64,000 bases of DNA from assembly GCA_022829145.1 (NCBI GenBank), contig CM040761.1:4032768-4096767 (forward strand). The letters run 5' to 3'. Of the stretch, positions 1 to 13,059 are shown piece after piece. Position numbers and translations under genes: made by a program. Under the pieces are notes generated by a model. The model made no database searches, was not told where the DNA came from, and saw nothing but the letters and a program-made list of their open reading frames with translations. The stretch's first letter is position 1, and each line of letters begins with the position of its first letter. Origin of the DNA: Albula goreensis (Eukaryota; Chordata; Actinopteri; Albuliformes; Albulidae).

Positions 1-2315
1 AAAGGCCACACATTGGACCTTTGGTGTTGTACTTAAGCCACTGTCCCCTCTAACCTCTGTGACCTCAGCCTCCATTTTTCTGACAATCTAATTGGGCCGT
101 CCTTGTTCCCTCCACCAATGGACGTGCTGAGTGCACTGTGTCCCATAAGAACACCATGAATGTCAATGGCTTGAAACTCACCAACGCTCTCAGCTTGTAC
201 AATATCCCTGATCCACTTCTAAATTGTGGTCCGGCTATATTCAGATTCAAATTCAAGAGTGCTTTATCGGCATGACAAAATGTACTTAAATATTGGTTAG
301 GAACATGTGGCACATGGCGACTCGGTGGGAAACACCCGAGCCTTATTCCATGTAGAAAGGTAGCACGAGAAGACAGGTTTATCTGTTCCCTTTGAAGCCT
401 ACATGAATCACATTGCTCTTTACAGATTTCTCCTCTCTACAACTAAATCCTCCTGCAACTGAAACCTCATTTCTGCCGCTACATCCAAGCCACAGAGATC
501 TCCCTCCCTCCACGCTGTTCACAGATGATACACACCAGATCAATGAAGGGTATGATGGCCGCTAAAGGAAAGTGACATAGAATGTAAAATTCATGGATGA
601 CACACAGCTGAACTTAGCGGGATATCAGAACCTCTATAGCGATATAATATTGATACATGCATTGTAGAAGAAAAAAAAAACATAAATTGTACATGACAGC
701 TATGCACTCCTGCAGGACACAGCAATGATATAATTGTACAATCCTGGCAAAGAAGAGGACAAAAATACATTTGTCAGGGTGTGAAATCAGGCTCACTAGA
801 CACAGGGCAAAAAATAAAAGAAAACACCTTCCGTGCGTGAAGTTTATGGCGGATTTAAATGCTGCAGGCTTAGAAAGCCAATTTGGGTAAAGTGAAGAAA
901 AAAAATGATACTACAGGCCAAAAAGTACATCACTGTAAAATTTGCAAATGTTACAGTTACAGGAACCCCTTTTGATTCGTACCTTTCCCCAATTATCGGT
1001 GATGCAAGAATCTTTGGGACGATTCCAAAGGATGAAGGGGACACACATGGCGTAGCTTCACTTGGGCAACCACATTCGTCAGTGTCATTTGTGGACGGCA
1101 CATCGGTTGCACTCTTACAGAATGGAAATTATTGCTGTTGGCGTGTAGAAAGTAGTAATTGCAGTGCTCTTATTGTGTAATATGAGTACATTGCTATCAG
1201 ATGCAGGGCAAGAAAATAGACATTCTGCATTGGAACTGATTTAAATATATATATATAGGCAAATTCAACTAGTACAAACCCATTGATTCGCTGCCATGCA
1301 TACAATGCACACATATGCTTACTTCACTTTCGTGCCAAAGCCAGGATTTGTGATGCCTCGTATGTTTAGATTTTTAATATTATGTGCACAGAGAAAAATC
1401 TAGATCCCCAGTTGTCACCATGAGCAGCAAGGATTTGTTGCAGCTGGGCTGAAAATTGTTACAGGGAGAAAATAAAAAAAATTGCATTTTGAACAATGCC
1501 CCTGCGTGACCCTGCTAGGTTCTGGAGATGAAGTCGGAGCCAGAAGCAGCAGGCTCTCACATAGAGTCGGCTATACTCACAAAACCCTGCACCAGCTGGT
1601 GAAAGCTTATATTTCTGAGGCCGTGGAGAATGCTGAGCGGCCGCGCAAACCGCAGACGTCTCCATCTCAGATCTCAACGGCAAAGCGGAGCGATTTCCGG
1701 CGGCCTCTATTGTTTAAATACGAGATTAAAAATTATTTATCTTAAATCATCGGAATGAATTGTTCTCTCTTGCTGTTTCCATAATGCCTAGCATCGAGGC
1801 CTGGAGGCTCCTTAGCGATTCTTCAAGATTAGTCCGGAGTCATCACAAAGTAAACTAATTCAAATTGCGGAGATATTTTCCTCCCTGCTGATTTGGTGCC
1901 ATTTACCGTGGCGCGTATTGCAAACAGGGCCGAGTCCGCTGCATTCCGCGCACATCCTCGATCCTCGGCTCAGCTAAATTTGATAAGGACTCACAGATCA
2001 GCAGACCAATTAGCATGTATACATTATACCGTAATGCATGCGAGAAGCTCCACGCGCTATTGGTGTGTACTTGAGCGGCGGGGTTTTGTAGCATTGACTG
2101 GTGACTAGACTAGCTGGTTGGTCAGGGAGCCAGGCATTTAATTCAGAGCGTGTAGCTGGATGCCCTGTAAGGGCGCTACTGAACCCTTGAGAAGATTGCC
2201 TCACCTGAAGCGCTTAAGTAAATATTCAACTGTATGAATGGACAGTGTGTGAACTTGTTAGCTATGCAAGTTGCAAGACATCTGCTGACCACCTAAATAT
2301 ATGTATATATATATA

Positions 2316-2377
2316 TGAATGATGCATAAATACATATATGTATACATGCATATATATATGTATTCATGCATCATTCA
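2316..2377. repeat. 62-bp near-perfect palindrome
   Basis: Begins TGAATGATGCAT and ends ATGCATCATTCA. 28 of 31 base pairs match with no spacer (centre between 2346 and 2347). The three mismatched pairs (positions 13/50, 25/38 and 29/34 of the repeat) are all A against C or G against T, as expected from single transitions. It follows an AT run at about 2295-2315. Confidence 0.9.
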
Positions 2378-3139
2378 AGGGCTGTCACCATTGAGACATT
2401 GCTACCCAGCCAGACTGCAAAAGCATACACTCCACAAGCTAATCCCCACCCGAGGTGAGGAGCGTATGTTTATTCTGGTCTCTTTTCAATGCCCAAAAAC
2501 AAAGTTTATGAATGAAACAAGATGCGCGCACTTATCCTATGGCTATTTTTTTCATTCAGCTCCAGCTGTCTTTCAAATGGTTGTCTTGCATTAATACTGC
2601 TGTCATAAACAATCGATGCTATGTTTGGTCAGGCCTGGCAACGGAACCTCATTACCTGCTGTCTGTGTTTATTTGGCCTTGACGGCTAGGCAGGTAACGA
2701 GGAGGCGTGCAGATGTTTTTGCGGTTGTTTTTTTTTTTTTTTTTCTGAGACCGCATGGCTCTAATGAGGAAATGAGATCGAATAATTAGACCACACAGGA
2801 ATTGTTTCGGTTCCAACCTGCGTTTCTATCGATCTGCGCATAATACGAAAACTGGCCGGTCCCGGTGAGGACCTGCGTACTGGAAGATCTAGTTACAATA
2901 CGTGCATCCAAAATTGACAATAAAGAAACAAGCCCAAACCGTGTGCGTGTTGGAACCTCACATACTAATCTGAACACACTTTATATCCCTGCTGAAACTG
3001 TATTTGGCCCATTTCTACTGATTAGCATGTTTTCTTTCTCGTTTATTTCTCTAATCACGTGAACTGCTGAGACGTGTCTTTCCGTCGTTTACCACCTTTT
3101 GTTCCTACCTCTGCAACGGCTAAGAATAGAACAAAGTTG

Positions 3140-3182
3140 CCTCCATCTGAATTCAATGCAAATTAGAGCATGCTAATTACCA
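3140..3182. promoter_or_regulatory. Candidate enhancer block with octamer and homeobox motifs
   Basis: ATGCAAATTAG followed by CATGCTAATTACC within 30 bp: a POU octamer and TAAT cores. Looks like conserved regulatory DNA; inference only. Confidence 0.3.
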
Positions 3183-4329
3183 TCCAAATAACCAACACAT
3201 TTTCTGAAGTCCTGGTGTGTTTAAAGGCACTGTTAAAATGTTACGGAGTTCACACTGAGTTTGCTTTGCGCTATGTTTGCAGAATGCAGAAGACGTATGA
3301 AAAAAAGTGAAAACAAACACAACCCACAGGCTAGCGCGCATTATGCTGCAAACACACTGTGAAGGTCTTGGCTGTGTTCCGCTGCTTGTCCTCGCTTTTG
3401 AGTTCACCTTAAAAGGCATCCTTGGAGTTGTCAGGATGATGCAACATGGTGGATCTTAGACTTTTTGCAGGCTGAACAGATCACATGTAATAATGTAACA
3501 ATGGTCTACTCCAAATATCAACTTGGCAGTATTTATTCAACATTGCTAATCGTAACTCGTTAGCTAAAAACACGAGTGTGCCTGCAGGAAATGGTTCTGG
3601 TGTTTCTTTAACGTTATGAATTTTTCTTTCATAATGGTTTAAGTGTTCTCATATGCATAGAAACCAAAGCTGATGTAAATTATTTCAGGAGAATGAACCT
3701 TCGGATAACGTGAATGTTTGGAAGGAGTTTATTACAATGTAGCCAGCTGTACATCAGTATAGACATTTGATCTTGGGCTTGGAGTCCAGGGGGGCAGCGT
3801 CATGCCTCGCAATTTTTTTGGGTGAGGTGATCCCCCCCACAGAAGATATAGAAGAAAGGGAACTAGACACAAACGTGGAGGTAGGGAGGGGGAGGGATGC
3901 CAAAAGCAGAGAGCATGATGGGAGAGAAGGTATGTGGCGAATTAATAGCGGATTGAACGGATGGTAATATTTGAGTGAAGGGTTGTCTGAAGATTACCTC
4001 TCTCAAAATTTGTCTTAACAAACTCCACAAATGGTACTGATTGATTATTTCACTCCATTTTATTGCATTTCTTACATGCAAATAGGGATCTCTTCCAGAT
4101 CATAATCACCCTGTCCACAGAGCATGTGCAGTTGGTCAGACGTTTGTATAGCCTGACATTAAAACTGTCCACATGATGTTATAACAGAGTGGCAAAGGCA
4201 TGTGATTATAATATTTTCCCCAATTTCTTTTTAAATCTGTGGTGGTAAGAAGCACAATCCAATGTAGGGGGTCCAACTGGACAATGCTATACAGTATTCC
4301 ACAGTCGAAAGTTTCAGAGAGGTTTTACA

Positions 4330-4345
4330 TGCCCCCTCCTGGCAA
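4330..4345 (-). promoter_or_regulatory. CTCF-like motif
   Basis: The minus strand reads TTGCCAGGAGGGGGCA, fitting the CTCF core. Confidence 0.35.
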
Positions 4346-4749
4346 AATCATCATTTTTCAGTTATTAAGTTGTCTAGATAGTATTTTTTTCCATAATATC
4401 ATAAGTATCAATGGCTAGAAATGGTATGGTCCGACTAATGTACCTACTTAAACAGGTCATTGGCTGCTAAGGGTTGTTAGCAGTAGGTGGGCAAGTCAGA
4501 CCGTAACTGTAAGTTTGATTATTATCATTATTGTTGTTTTGTATATACTATGTTTGTTGTAAATACATTTGTCTCCATTTTGCCCTTCGTAAATACACGC
4601 CCCACTTGGGTTGCACTCGTTCCTATCGCTCCAGTGTCTCACTGTAAAATCCACCGCCTTTTTCCTGATCATATATACATACATTCACACACAGGACATC
4701 ACTGTAGCAACACAGAATAGGATAAGCATCTATACCATCAGGTTTTCAG

Positions 4750-4835
4750 TGGGAACAGACTGTGCACTTTCACCTTTGAGAAAAACCATGCCTTCATTGC
4801 TTCAGTGAGCAAACATATTGTAAAAATACAATATG
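4750..4835 (+). repeat. Degenerate SINE body fragment (copy A)
   Basis: GTGCACTTTCACCTTTGAGA then TTCATTGCTTCAGTG resembles the middle of fish tRNA-SINEs and is similar to 10697-10795. Too diverged for a firm family call. Confidence 0.35.
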
Positions 4836-5979
4836 TCCAGTTATCAGTCCGAAGGACTGAAATAATCACATATACAGCTTAACTCAGAAATGTTATGGAA
4901 AATTTCCATTTAGAGCGCAGTGAAAACAAGATAAGGTGAATGAGAGTTGGGAGAGCTGGTATTGCAGAAAAGTCAATCTGGAAGGTTCCCCCGCAAGACC
5001 TAGTAAGATTTCCACAAAGTTTCGCCAAAAAAAACCATGGTGTTAATTAACTAAGCCTTTTTTCAAAGACAAAAACAAGTCTAAAGATGCCAACCTTAAA
5101 CGTCACATTTTCCTCATATAAACAAATTCTACCCAGAAGTCTAATTGATAGTCATGGGTAATGCCTTATTTTGGTACTGGGATGATAGTCCTGAAAAATT
5201 CCATATCCTGGCAGACGCTTACATATCCTGGAGCACACAGGCTGTGCTGTGACCATTTGGTAACCTCCCAACAACCTATTAAAAAAGACGTCAAATCTAT
5301 CTCTGTTTCCATTTTGTTTTTCACTACCTATAGTCAGCCCCTCATCGAGAATGTATTATTTTTCTGAACTTTCAACGGGAATAACAGCAGTTAGCTACAG
5401 TTTTATCAGACCGTAAAAAAAGAAGGAGGGAAACGGTTTAAAATAGCATTATTTTATGTCGATAGCCTTAGCTTACCCTGCGATGCCACCAAGACAGATG
5501 ATGGGGCGAATCGCAAAAGACCGGCAGCTACAGGCAATGAATCTCAAGCGTTTCATTTCTTTTTCATGACCCCTGCTGTATGACAAAACAGTACTTAATA
5601 GCCCGTCCTTTTGCTGCAACTTATCAAAAAAGGGGTAGAACAAAATGTTTCCACCCATTGAGAAAATCCTTCTGTCTGCATGACTAAATGAAGTGAAATT
5701 CAGTCGTGGGCTGTCCTCTGTGGGTGAAGGCAAGGCCAATGCTGTGTTTAGGTATGTCTCGAGGATGCAATCTCGAGGGACCTCATCCCTGCAACCCCTT
5801 AACTGCCACTATATTTTCTTTTCCCTTCTCATTTTTAAATAGCCATCGGTAAGCCATCTGTTCTCATGGCTAGGACAGAGTGCTGGCACAATAGGAAAGG
5901 GCTTTCACATGTATTGGTAGCCTGGTTCATTATGTCCCTTTCAAAGGGATGCTTCAACGTCAGGTTTTTTTGGGCCGCT

Positions 5980-6005
5980 GGGGTTGGGGATGGTGGGGGT
6001 TGGGG
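5980..6005 (+). other. Canonical G-quadruplex motif
   Basis: Four G-runs of 4, 4, 5 and 4 with loops TT, ATGGT and TT; a further GGGGG follows at about 6017-6021. Confidence 0.75.
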
Positions 6006-6696
6006 CGTGTGGTCCAGGGGGCGTTGGGTCTCCCAACGGTCAGTCACATATATTCACGTTACATTTGACAAGAAGGCTTTGACAGGCTCCATTTTTCCTG
6101 TACATTTAATTTCAGTTTGGACCCATGGTATTTGATTATGATCCCTGCGCATTCATCTTATACAACTTACATGTGAACCACACACACAAATCAAACAGAC
6201 ATAAGAATAATCTCTGAATGGAAAAGGCAGAGCTAGACGCCAAAGCAATTCTAAATAAGATCTTGAAATTATGTTGAAATTATGTCAATGTACTGTTTAC
6301 AATGGACTTGAGGAACTGGAGCACTGTAATTACTTACGTAATCAGAAAAGCATCCCATAATATGACTGTCCTGGACATTCATACTGAGGATGTGTACGTC
6401 ATATTTTGTATAATGCTTCAAACATGTTTCGGCATCTGTTTTTGAATTATTAAAAAAACATTTAAAATTGATCATATCTGCCAGGCAGATTCTTTTCATC
6501 TCCACATTTTCTCATTCCTCTTTTCCAAAGACACACCAGTACTTTTCTTGAGGCAGCTGGGGTGGTTGAAAGAAAAACATAAAACAGTGAGCAAGTGTTT
6601 CAACATACGACACAATGCAATAATAAGCCCTTGTATTTTACTTTCGTTGTGGCTAATTTTCATTTGCATTTTTTTTCCCTCAGTAAACACTGCACC

Positions 6697-6766
6697 TACA
6701 TTTACGTTACATTACAAACTAATTACACATTACATACAAAGGCATTACGCTATTATCCAGAGCGTA
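6697..6766 (-). repeat. Degenerate fish SINE tail fragment
   Basis: Diverged copy of the same tail as at 12762-12830: TTACGTTACATTAC, GGCATTACGC, ATTATCCAGAGCG. Confidence 0.45.
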
Positions 6767-8539
6767 AAGTCCCCAGTGCCAAAGGTGACAGAATAGATCA
6801 GGACCCCCCTATAGACTAATCTAGAAAAGGAGAAAATTAAATCAACCAAACAACCTAAGTAAAAAAACTAATTACAGTTAAAAACGAATAGAGACAAGTG
6901 CAGTTTTAATTGCAAGCTATGATTAGCATGCAATGAACATATAATTACTGCATGAACTAAAGACACTTACAGAGAAAAGAGACTGAAGATTGGTGCTTCG
7001 TTCGTGCCTGACGCGTTATATACATGTGCGTCTCACATAGGTCACGGAGAGTGCATTCCTCCAGTTCAACAGCTGCACAGTTCAGCTCTTGGTCTGCAGA
7101 GAGTAAAGTCGACTAAACGTTTCTCAGAGGAGATGCCTGTCTGTCTCCTCTCTCCCAAACCAAAAGGGGGACTTGGCAGCATCGAGACCAAGTACAACTG
7201 GGCATTCCAAATTGGGAGAAAAGTGTGTTCCAAAAAGAAAGAATCCTCCGTTCATCCATCCTCTTCAACAAATCAGCAAACCACATACGGTCTTTTAGGA
7301 CTTTGAGACGCACCATAAATATTTTGTTCGAAAATACCAATTCCCTGTGTTGTAATTAGCTCGTTCGCAGCCCTCCCTTGTATATGCATGGGACAGTGGT
7401 GTGACTTTGGAGGACGGAAGAGTAGGCTGTCTAACGCCGGGGGAAAAGCAGCACACCTTATTAGTGCCTTTGCTTAGATAACAGGGGAATCGATGACTGA
7501 CCCCTGCTTCCACTGCGGCTTTCACCTAGAGACCGCAGCCATCTCTCAGAACGCCCTATCCATCTACAGAGACATTCATCTTCATAACGGCCCAGTAATT
7601 CTCTGCTTTCTTTACCCCTGTGTGTTCTTGGTACATTATTTATTTGCTTAGCAGTTATCTGTATCAGGGTTAAATACATACCGTAGCTCAAATTACATAA
7701 ATGATACATCTATACCGCTGGACGTGTAGGAAAGTAGTTCAGCTTAATTGCTGCAGAGTAAAGGGCTAAAGAGTGCTACAGTAGTGCCGCATTCATGAAT
7801 CCAACCTGCAAAGTCCAGTTCCCTGCAAAGACTGTAACAATGGCAAGTTGAAAAGTTGCCAATAGGCTTCTCTAACTTTCAAATGAACCGAAACGCTTTC
7901 GTATGAATAGCGTTAGCTTTGTGTTCTGAAATTTACTCCTGAGCTGCTACATTTCCCTTGCAAGCACAGAATCTCGGAGGATTAATATTCTCTTTCAAGT
8001 GATCATGGGTATTCCAAACATGAGATGGGACTTCTCTTTAAGGTGTGTATTTTAAAACACTACTGAGAGCTTTCTGGCATTGCGAAATTGCGCCCGGTGT
8101 TAGAAAAAGAATCCCAGAGGAACCACTCCCATTTCTCATGCAATGCATTTTGGGAATAGCATACCGACGACATGAAAGTCAGAGGAGCTGGGAAAAAATG
8201 ACACTTTATTGAACATCGCTGAGGGAAAGAACAATGGCCGCCTTGATGCTTTATATTAGCCCTAGCTTCTAGGTTACAAAACAATCTGAGAAACACATCT
8301 TGTTTTTCTAATAATTGTATAATATCCTTTTTAAGTTTTACCTGATTTTTCCCTTTTTTCCTCTCCCTTAACTTAATTGAGCTACTTGATCTCCTGCAGC
8401 AAATCCACCTGCCAATTTCAAGAAGGGGAGGCCAAGAATGTGACTCCTTCGATTTATGAGATGGCAACCCTTGCTTCTTACACATACTGCCCACACACCA
8501 CCAATCACATACTGTTCATGTTGTCGGAGGAATTTTGAG

Positions 8540-8765
8540 CCCGGGATGGCCTTGGTTTCCGTTTCTGCAGGCGCCCAGCCTGGCCAGGTGTTTAAGAGCG
8601 ATGAGTCCAACAAAGCGAGCTGTGATGCCCCTTATTCTCCATTGAGGTTGCCTTGTCAATGCAGGCCTCCAGCAATGGCTGGTAATTGCATGGCCGAGCC
8701 TTATGCCCCAAGCCTTACAAAGGGTTTGGGCTTTGCTTTCATTTCAAGTTTCTTTACAGCATGAG
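8540..8765. promoter_or_regulatory. Candidate conserved non-coding block
   Basis: Unique, balanced base composition, no repeats, stop codons in all likely frames. Includes GGCTGGTAATTGCATGGCCG and AGCCTTATGCCCCAAGCCTT. The texture differs from the AT-rich surroundings. Function unknown. Confidence 0.25.
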
Positions 8766-10385
8766 CTACTCAAAGGCCCATTATAATATTATGTACAGTA
8801 ATATATAAGTACTTATGCAGGTCTGTCTAATAACAGCATGGCTGTCATTCTGATCTAGAAGTCCTTCAGAACGAATGGAAATAATGTCAACCACCAATGA
8901 TGTACAACACCCATCTGTGAGGGCCAGGTATGTGGCGCAAGGCTGAAATTCTGTTCCAGAATGTTCACACACGTCACCTGGAGAGGGAGGGACAAAATAA
9001 TGGAAACAATACCAATGGAAAAGTACAAATATGTATGTAAAGTACCTAAATGGCTGTTAATATTTAGTATATGCATATGATTTATATTTATGACGATAGT
9101 GATAACCAATATGTTTCTGTTATGAAAGATGTTAATATGTTAGTTTCTAAAGCAACATAGAAATGTAATACATATTTGAAGAGGTCAAATACTTGGTACC
9201 TCAATTACAGGTGTGTCAGCCACAGAAATGGAAATTTAATTTATTAAGTTGAAGGGAACAAAAATCATGAGAAATATATATTCCAAATAAGGGAACTGCA
9301 GGAGGAAAGAGGAACAGCGGTCTCAAGCTGAGGGTCAGTTAAAGAAATAAGTGGACAGAAGCTAAAAACTACAAAGCGGCCTAAAAACGAACACAGAACA
9401 GAAACGTCTGGTCTGTGACCGAGAAGTTTCACAAAGCGGATATTTTTTGTCGGCCTTTCGTCTGGAAACCATCACAGACAAACGACCCAACATGTTTTGC
9501 CTGCCAGGCCATCACACCTTAGATTGTCTGTAAACATGAACTGAAAATTCTTTTTGGAACACTTGTGGTTCTCTTTTATACTGTGAGCGCAGTTGTCTTT
9601 GTTAAATGGCAGAATGTCCCCAATGCCAGTACCCCAACTATGCGATATCAAAGCCAGCACTCTGAGTGAGTGTAATCCTCATATCAGTTCAGTAAAGATA
9701 ACTTGTTGCCTATAATAATGCCTTCATGTTTGTTGCTCTTTTCATCTGCTAATGGCAAACTTTGCAGGTGTAGTTGTGGCAGTGAACTAAGGTGAGGATG
9801 ATCTGCTCGCCTCTTATCCTCCTGCCATCACTTGTGAAAATCTGTCACATAACATTTTTACCCCAGAACCCCCAGTGTTGTCACATTCATCGATTCATCT
9901 CCATGTTTTTTTTTTTGTTGCCACATTTGCATTACTTTCGAAAAACAGTTACAAAGGTACTGCCACCATTTCCTCCTTCATGACACAAATCAATGACAAA
10001 AATATGGTTTTCTGAAATGCTCTGGATTGGCTTGTTTGTCACTCTCCACTGAAGCTGTCAACATTTTATGGAACAGTCTGTTTTATTTATTCAAACCGCA
10101 ATTAGCATAATGCTGTCATCGGTCGGTTTGTGCCACTGCCAACTGAATCGGCTCATGGTTGACAGAACAAAACCGCTGATAAATTGTTTTGTAAAGAAAA
10201 CTCAACAATTTAACAACGCAGAAGCTATCACCTCCGATTTTTATAAACCTCTGGTATGTTATGACTAAACTTCAGTCAAGACCTTGTTTTAATATCTAAT
10301 ACCATCTCACTGCACACCATCCATTTCGCCCTTAGTTACCTTCAATTATTGATTATTGGTTTTCTGCTATTTCTAGGGGAAGGAC

Positions 10386-10402
10386 TGCGCCCCCTGCTGG
10401 CC
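10386..10402 (-). promoter_or_regulatory. CTCF-like motif
   Basis: The minus strand reads GGCCAGCAGGGGGCGCA, a close fit to the known CTCF core (CCASNAGRKGGC). Motif match only. Confidence 0.5.
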
Positions 10403-10696
10403 GACATACGTCACTTTCAAGTGAAACCTGGTCCTTTTTCCCAGTGTCTACCGAGCCTTGACATGCTTAACCTCAGCCGATAGGCAACAGAAAGAGACAT
10501 ACTAACCTGACAGCTGGCTATAGCATACCTAAGCTCAATGTCCATTCATTCCTTTTCTATAAACCACCAGTATTACATCTCATTTACATGACTGGCTATG
10601 AGATCCTCATAAGTATGCAGTGTATTCCACTCTTACTCTATTGAACATGTATATGAATATTAAATATGATTCACATTCACTTGAGTCATTTTTAAT

Positions 10697-10795
10697 GGGA
10701 GCTGGACTGTACACTTGCATCCTTGAGCAAAGTGCTCTGCAGTCATTGCTTCAATGCATAAATATATAATAATAGTAATACGGTATGTAAAATTT
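10697..10795 (+). repeat. Degenerate SINE body fragment (copy B)
   Basis: TGTACACTTGCATCCTTGAG, then AGTCATTGCTTCAATGCATA. It resembles 4750-4835 and the middle of fish tRNA-SINEs. Confidence 0.4.
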
Positions 10796-11864
10796 GAAGT
10801 GGTCATTGATAGGCGTGTTTCTAACCAAGAGGATAATAATAATGACCATCTAGCGGGATTCCTCCCCTAATATGGTGTCTAAACGATTAGGGTTATAAAC
10901 TTAAGTGTTGCTCTTCACTGCTTGTTGCTACATGGCGGATTTGTGATATGGGCAGTGATGTAATAGTCCATTAGACCACCCCCTTCCCCCCCACACACAC
11001 ACAGATAAGGAGGTAAGAGATCAAGAGAAAGCCATCAAAGCCGAGAAATTTCGTTTGCATTCAATTGGCCTGGTCCTGCCTGCTTCATAAACTTCATTAC
11101 CGGCTCCAGGGCTCTTTGGTGCTGTGGCTTTTGAATTTTCATAGGTGGCCGGAAGTAAAAGCGCATTCAAGCGGAAAGATCGCACTCACAGTAAATTCCC
11201 CTTATTACCGTCACATTGTTGTCGGGACATATTTTGAAAGGACAGCTTTAGGCAAATATAGATTTGGGTAGTCTGTTAAGGTTATGGTAGCTGCTATTAT
11301 TTTATCACTGATAAATAAAATAACGCATTACAGATTTAGGGTTGTTGAGTAAACATTATTAATAAGTGAACGTTATTCACACTCCACTACTTAAACAACT
11401 GAATAGAACATTTTAATTGTATTTCTGTTAATATCAATATATCAGTGTCCTCTTCTGGTTAGTTTTTTTCTGTCTGAGTCTTTATATTGGTCTGACATGG
11501 GGATTGCAGGCTCAATGAAATGGGATGTTAATGTATGTTCATCCACAATTTATGGGGTTGTATCAGTCAATGCATGTTAATACAAACGATCGCAGTGATA
11601 TTTGCATTTTTCATCGATGAGGCAGAATGTGTTAGTTAATATCCATTTAATGATACATAAATACACGTTTTTACACATATCGATAAATGAGGTCCATTGC
11701 CTCTTAGACTAAGACTCATCTTTCCAGTGAGGCAAAACTTCCTTTGTTTTATTACTCGGGATGACAGACCTTAAGTAAACCCTTGGCTTTGATATGAAAT
11801 CTACACCAGGAGAACTCTGCTGGAGATACACTTTGGATCAAACCACTAGTTCTTTCAGTGCACA

Positions 11865-12346
11865 GCTAGCCATACCACCCTGTATCCTTCAAATGTCCAT
11901 ACTGTTGAAGCAAAGCAGGTATGGGCTTGGTTTGTACTTCTGTAGAGGCCTCCTGGCAAAACTAGGTTGGAGGAGGTATTTGTAGGCCAGTAGGGGGCAC
12001 TATTCCCTCTGGACCAAAGAACTCCAATGCCCCAGTACAGCAATGAAGGGCACTGTGCTGCGGAAGGTGCTGTCCCTTGGATGTAGAGTTAAACTGAGGT
12101 CCCGACTCTCAGTGGTCATTAAAAATCCCATGGTGCTTTTCAAAAGAGTAGGGACGATAACCTCTGCGTCCTGGTCAAATTCCCACAATAACCGGCTGTC
12201 TACATCTGGCCGCTTGACTAATCCCTCTGTCTGATTGGCTACATTCCCTTGCAATCCCTGCTTATGTTGATTTCCCAGGTCACCGTTACAAAAGAGAATT
12301 GAATTCTCCCTTGACCTAACCTGGTTAAATGAAGGATAAATAAAAC
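11865..12346 (+). mobile_element. 5S-rRNA-derived SINE (SINE3-like)
   Basis: The 5' part resembles 5S rRNA: GCCATACCACCCTG, then an AAGC..AGCAGG..GGGC..GGTT..GTACTT block like the 5S internal promoter. The body holds motifs common to this fish SINE family: GGCCAGTAGGGGGCAC, AATGCCCCAGTA, TTAAACTGAGGTCC, GTGGTCATTAAAAATCCCA. It ends in an A-rich GGATAAATAAAA. It would be transcribed by RNA polymerase III and moved by a LINE. It carries a CTCF-like motif. Confidence 0.8.
11983..12001 (+). promoter_or_regulatory. CTCF-like motif inside the 5S-type SINE
   Basis: The plus strand reads AGGCCAGTAGGGGGCACTA, a good fit to the CTCF core. This segment is part of the SINE body. Confidence 0.4.
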
Positions 12347-12761
12347 AGCTACAGGACACCATTCAGCCGCTATGCCATGTTTCCTACGGAGGTAGAAATA
12401 GCTACAATGGCAAACAGATCACTGCATGCTATTGGCCAAGGCAAATATGACACATTGCTGGCCACACCTCTTTCACACCTGAAGAGATCCTTGGTCAACC
12501 AGAGTTGGTGCATGGACATCACGATCAGAGAGACAAGTTGACATAGAGCTACTGTCAGTGTCCTTTGACCCTTCTTCCTCTGTGTGTTTTCCCAAATCTT
12601 TTACACTGTTTACACCCACCTACAAACTATAATCATATCCCAATATTTCAATCACTGTGACCTAAAAACTGTGAATGGCTTCTATCAGTACATTACCTGT
12701 CAAACAAGACATGGAAAGACTTTAGACTCTTGCTATGGTTCTGTCGAAGGTGCACATGCAT

Positions 12762-12830
12762 ATTACATTACATTACATTGCAGGCATTTTGCAGACACTC
12801 TTATCCAGAGCGACTTACGACTCAAAGTGC
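12762..12830 (-). repeat. Fish SINE tail fragment
   Basis: TTACATTACATTACATTGCAGG then GCAGACACTCTTATCCAGAG and CGACTTAC is the reverse of the widespread teleost SINE tail. Only the tail is clear. Confidence 0.7.
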
Positions 12831-13059
12831 ATTAAGTTGGGAATGAGATAAAAGTCCAAGAGTGGGTTAAAAGTTGCAAGTGCCACATGCCAAAATAAAA
12901 GTCACTGTTAAAGAGAGGGAAGGTTTGAGATTAGGTGTGAGTGCCAAAGCCAATCTTCAGGGATATCTGGACTGAACTGACTGCTCTTACTATGAAATTT
13001 ACAAATGGCTTTGATTAGATGGTTGATGCTGTGTCCAGTTATGTTTATAATCATAATTA

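Larger units (their letters stand above)
1..11864. other. Upstream intergenic DNA without recognised gene
   Basis: Apart from the repeats and motifs listed separately, only short unmatched frames are present. 1482-1745 and 1893-2108 are somewhat CpG-rich and could be conserved non-coding DNA. No exon of the human upstream neighbour LRP1B was recognised. Confidence 0.6.

Noticed and set aside
8060-8494. 144-codon minus-strand frame
   Set aside because: No recognisable domain, no start context or splice support, biased composition; most likely chance.
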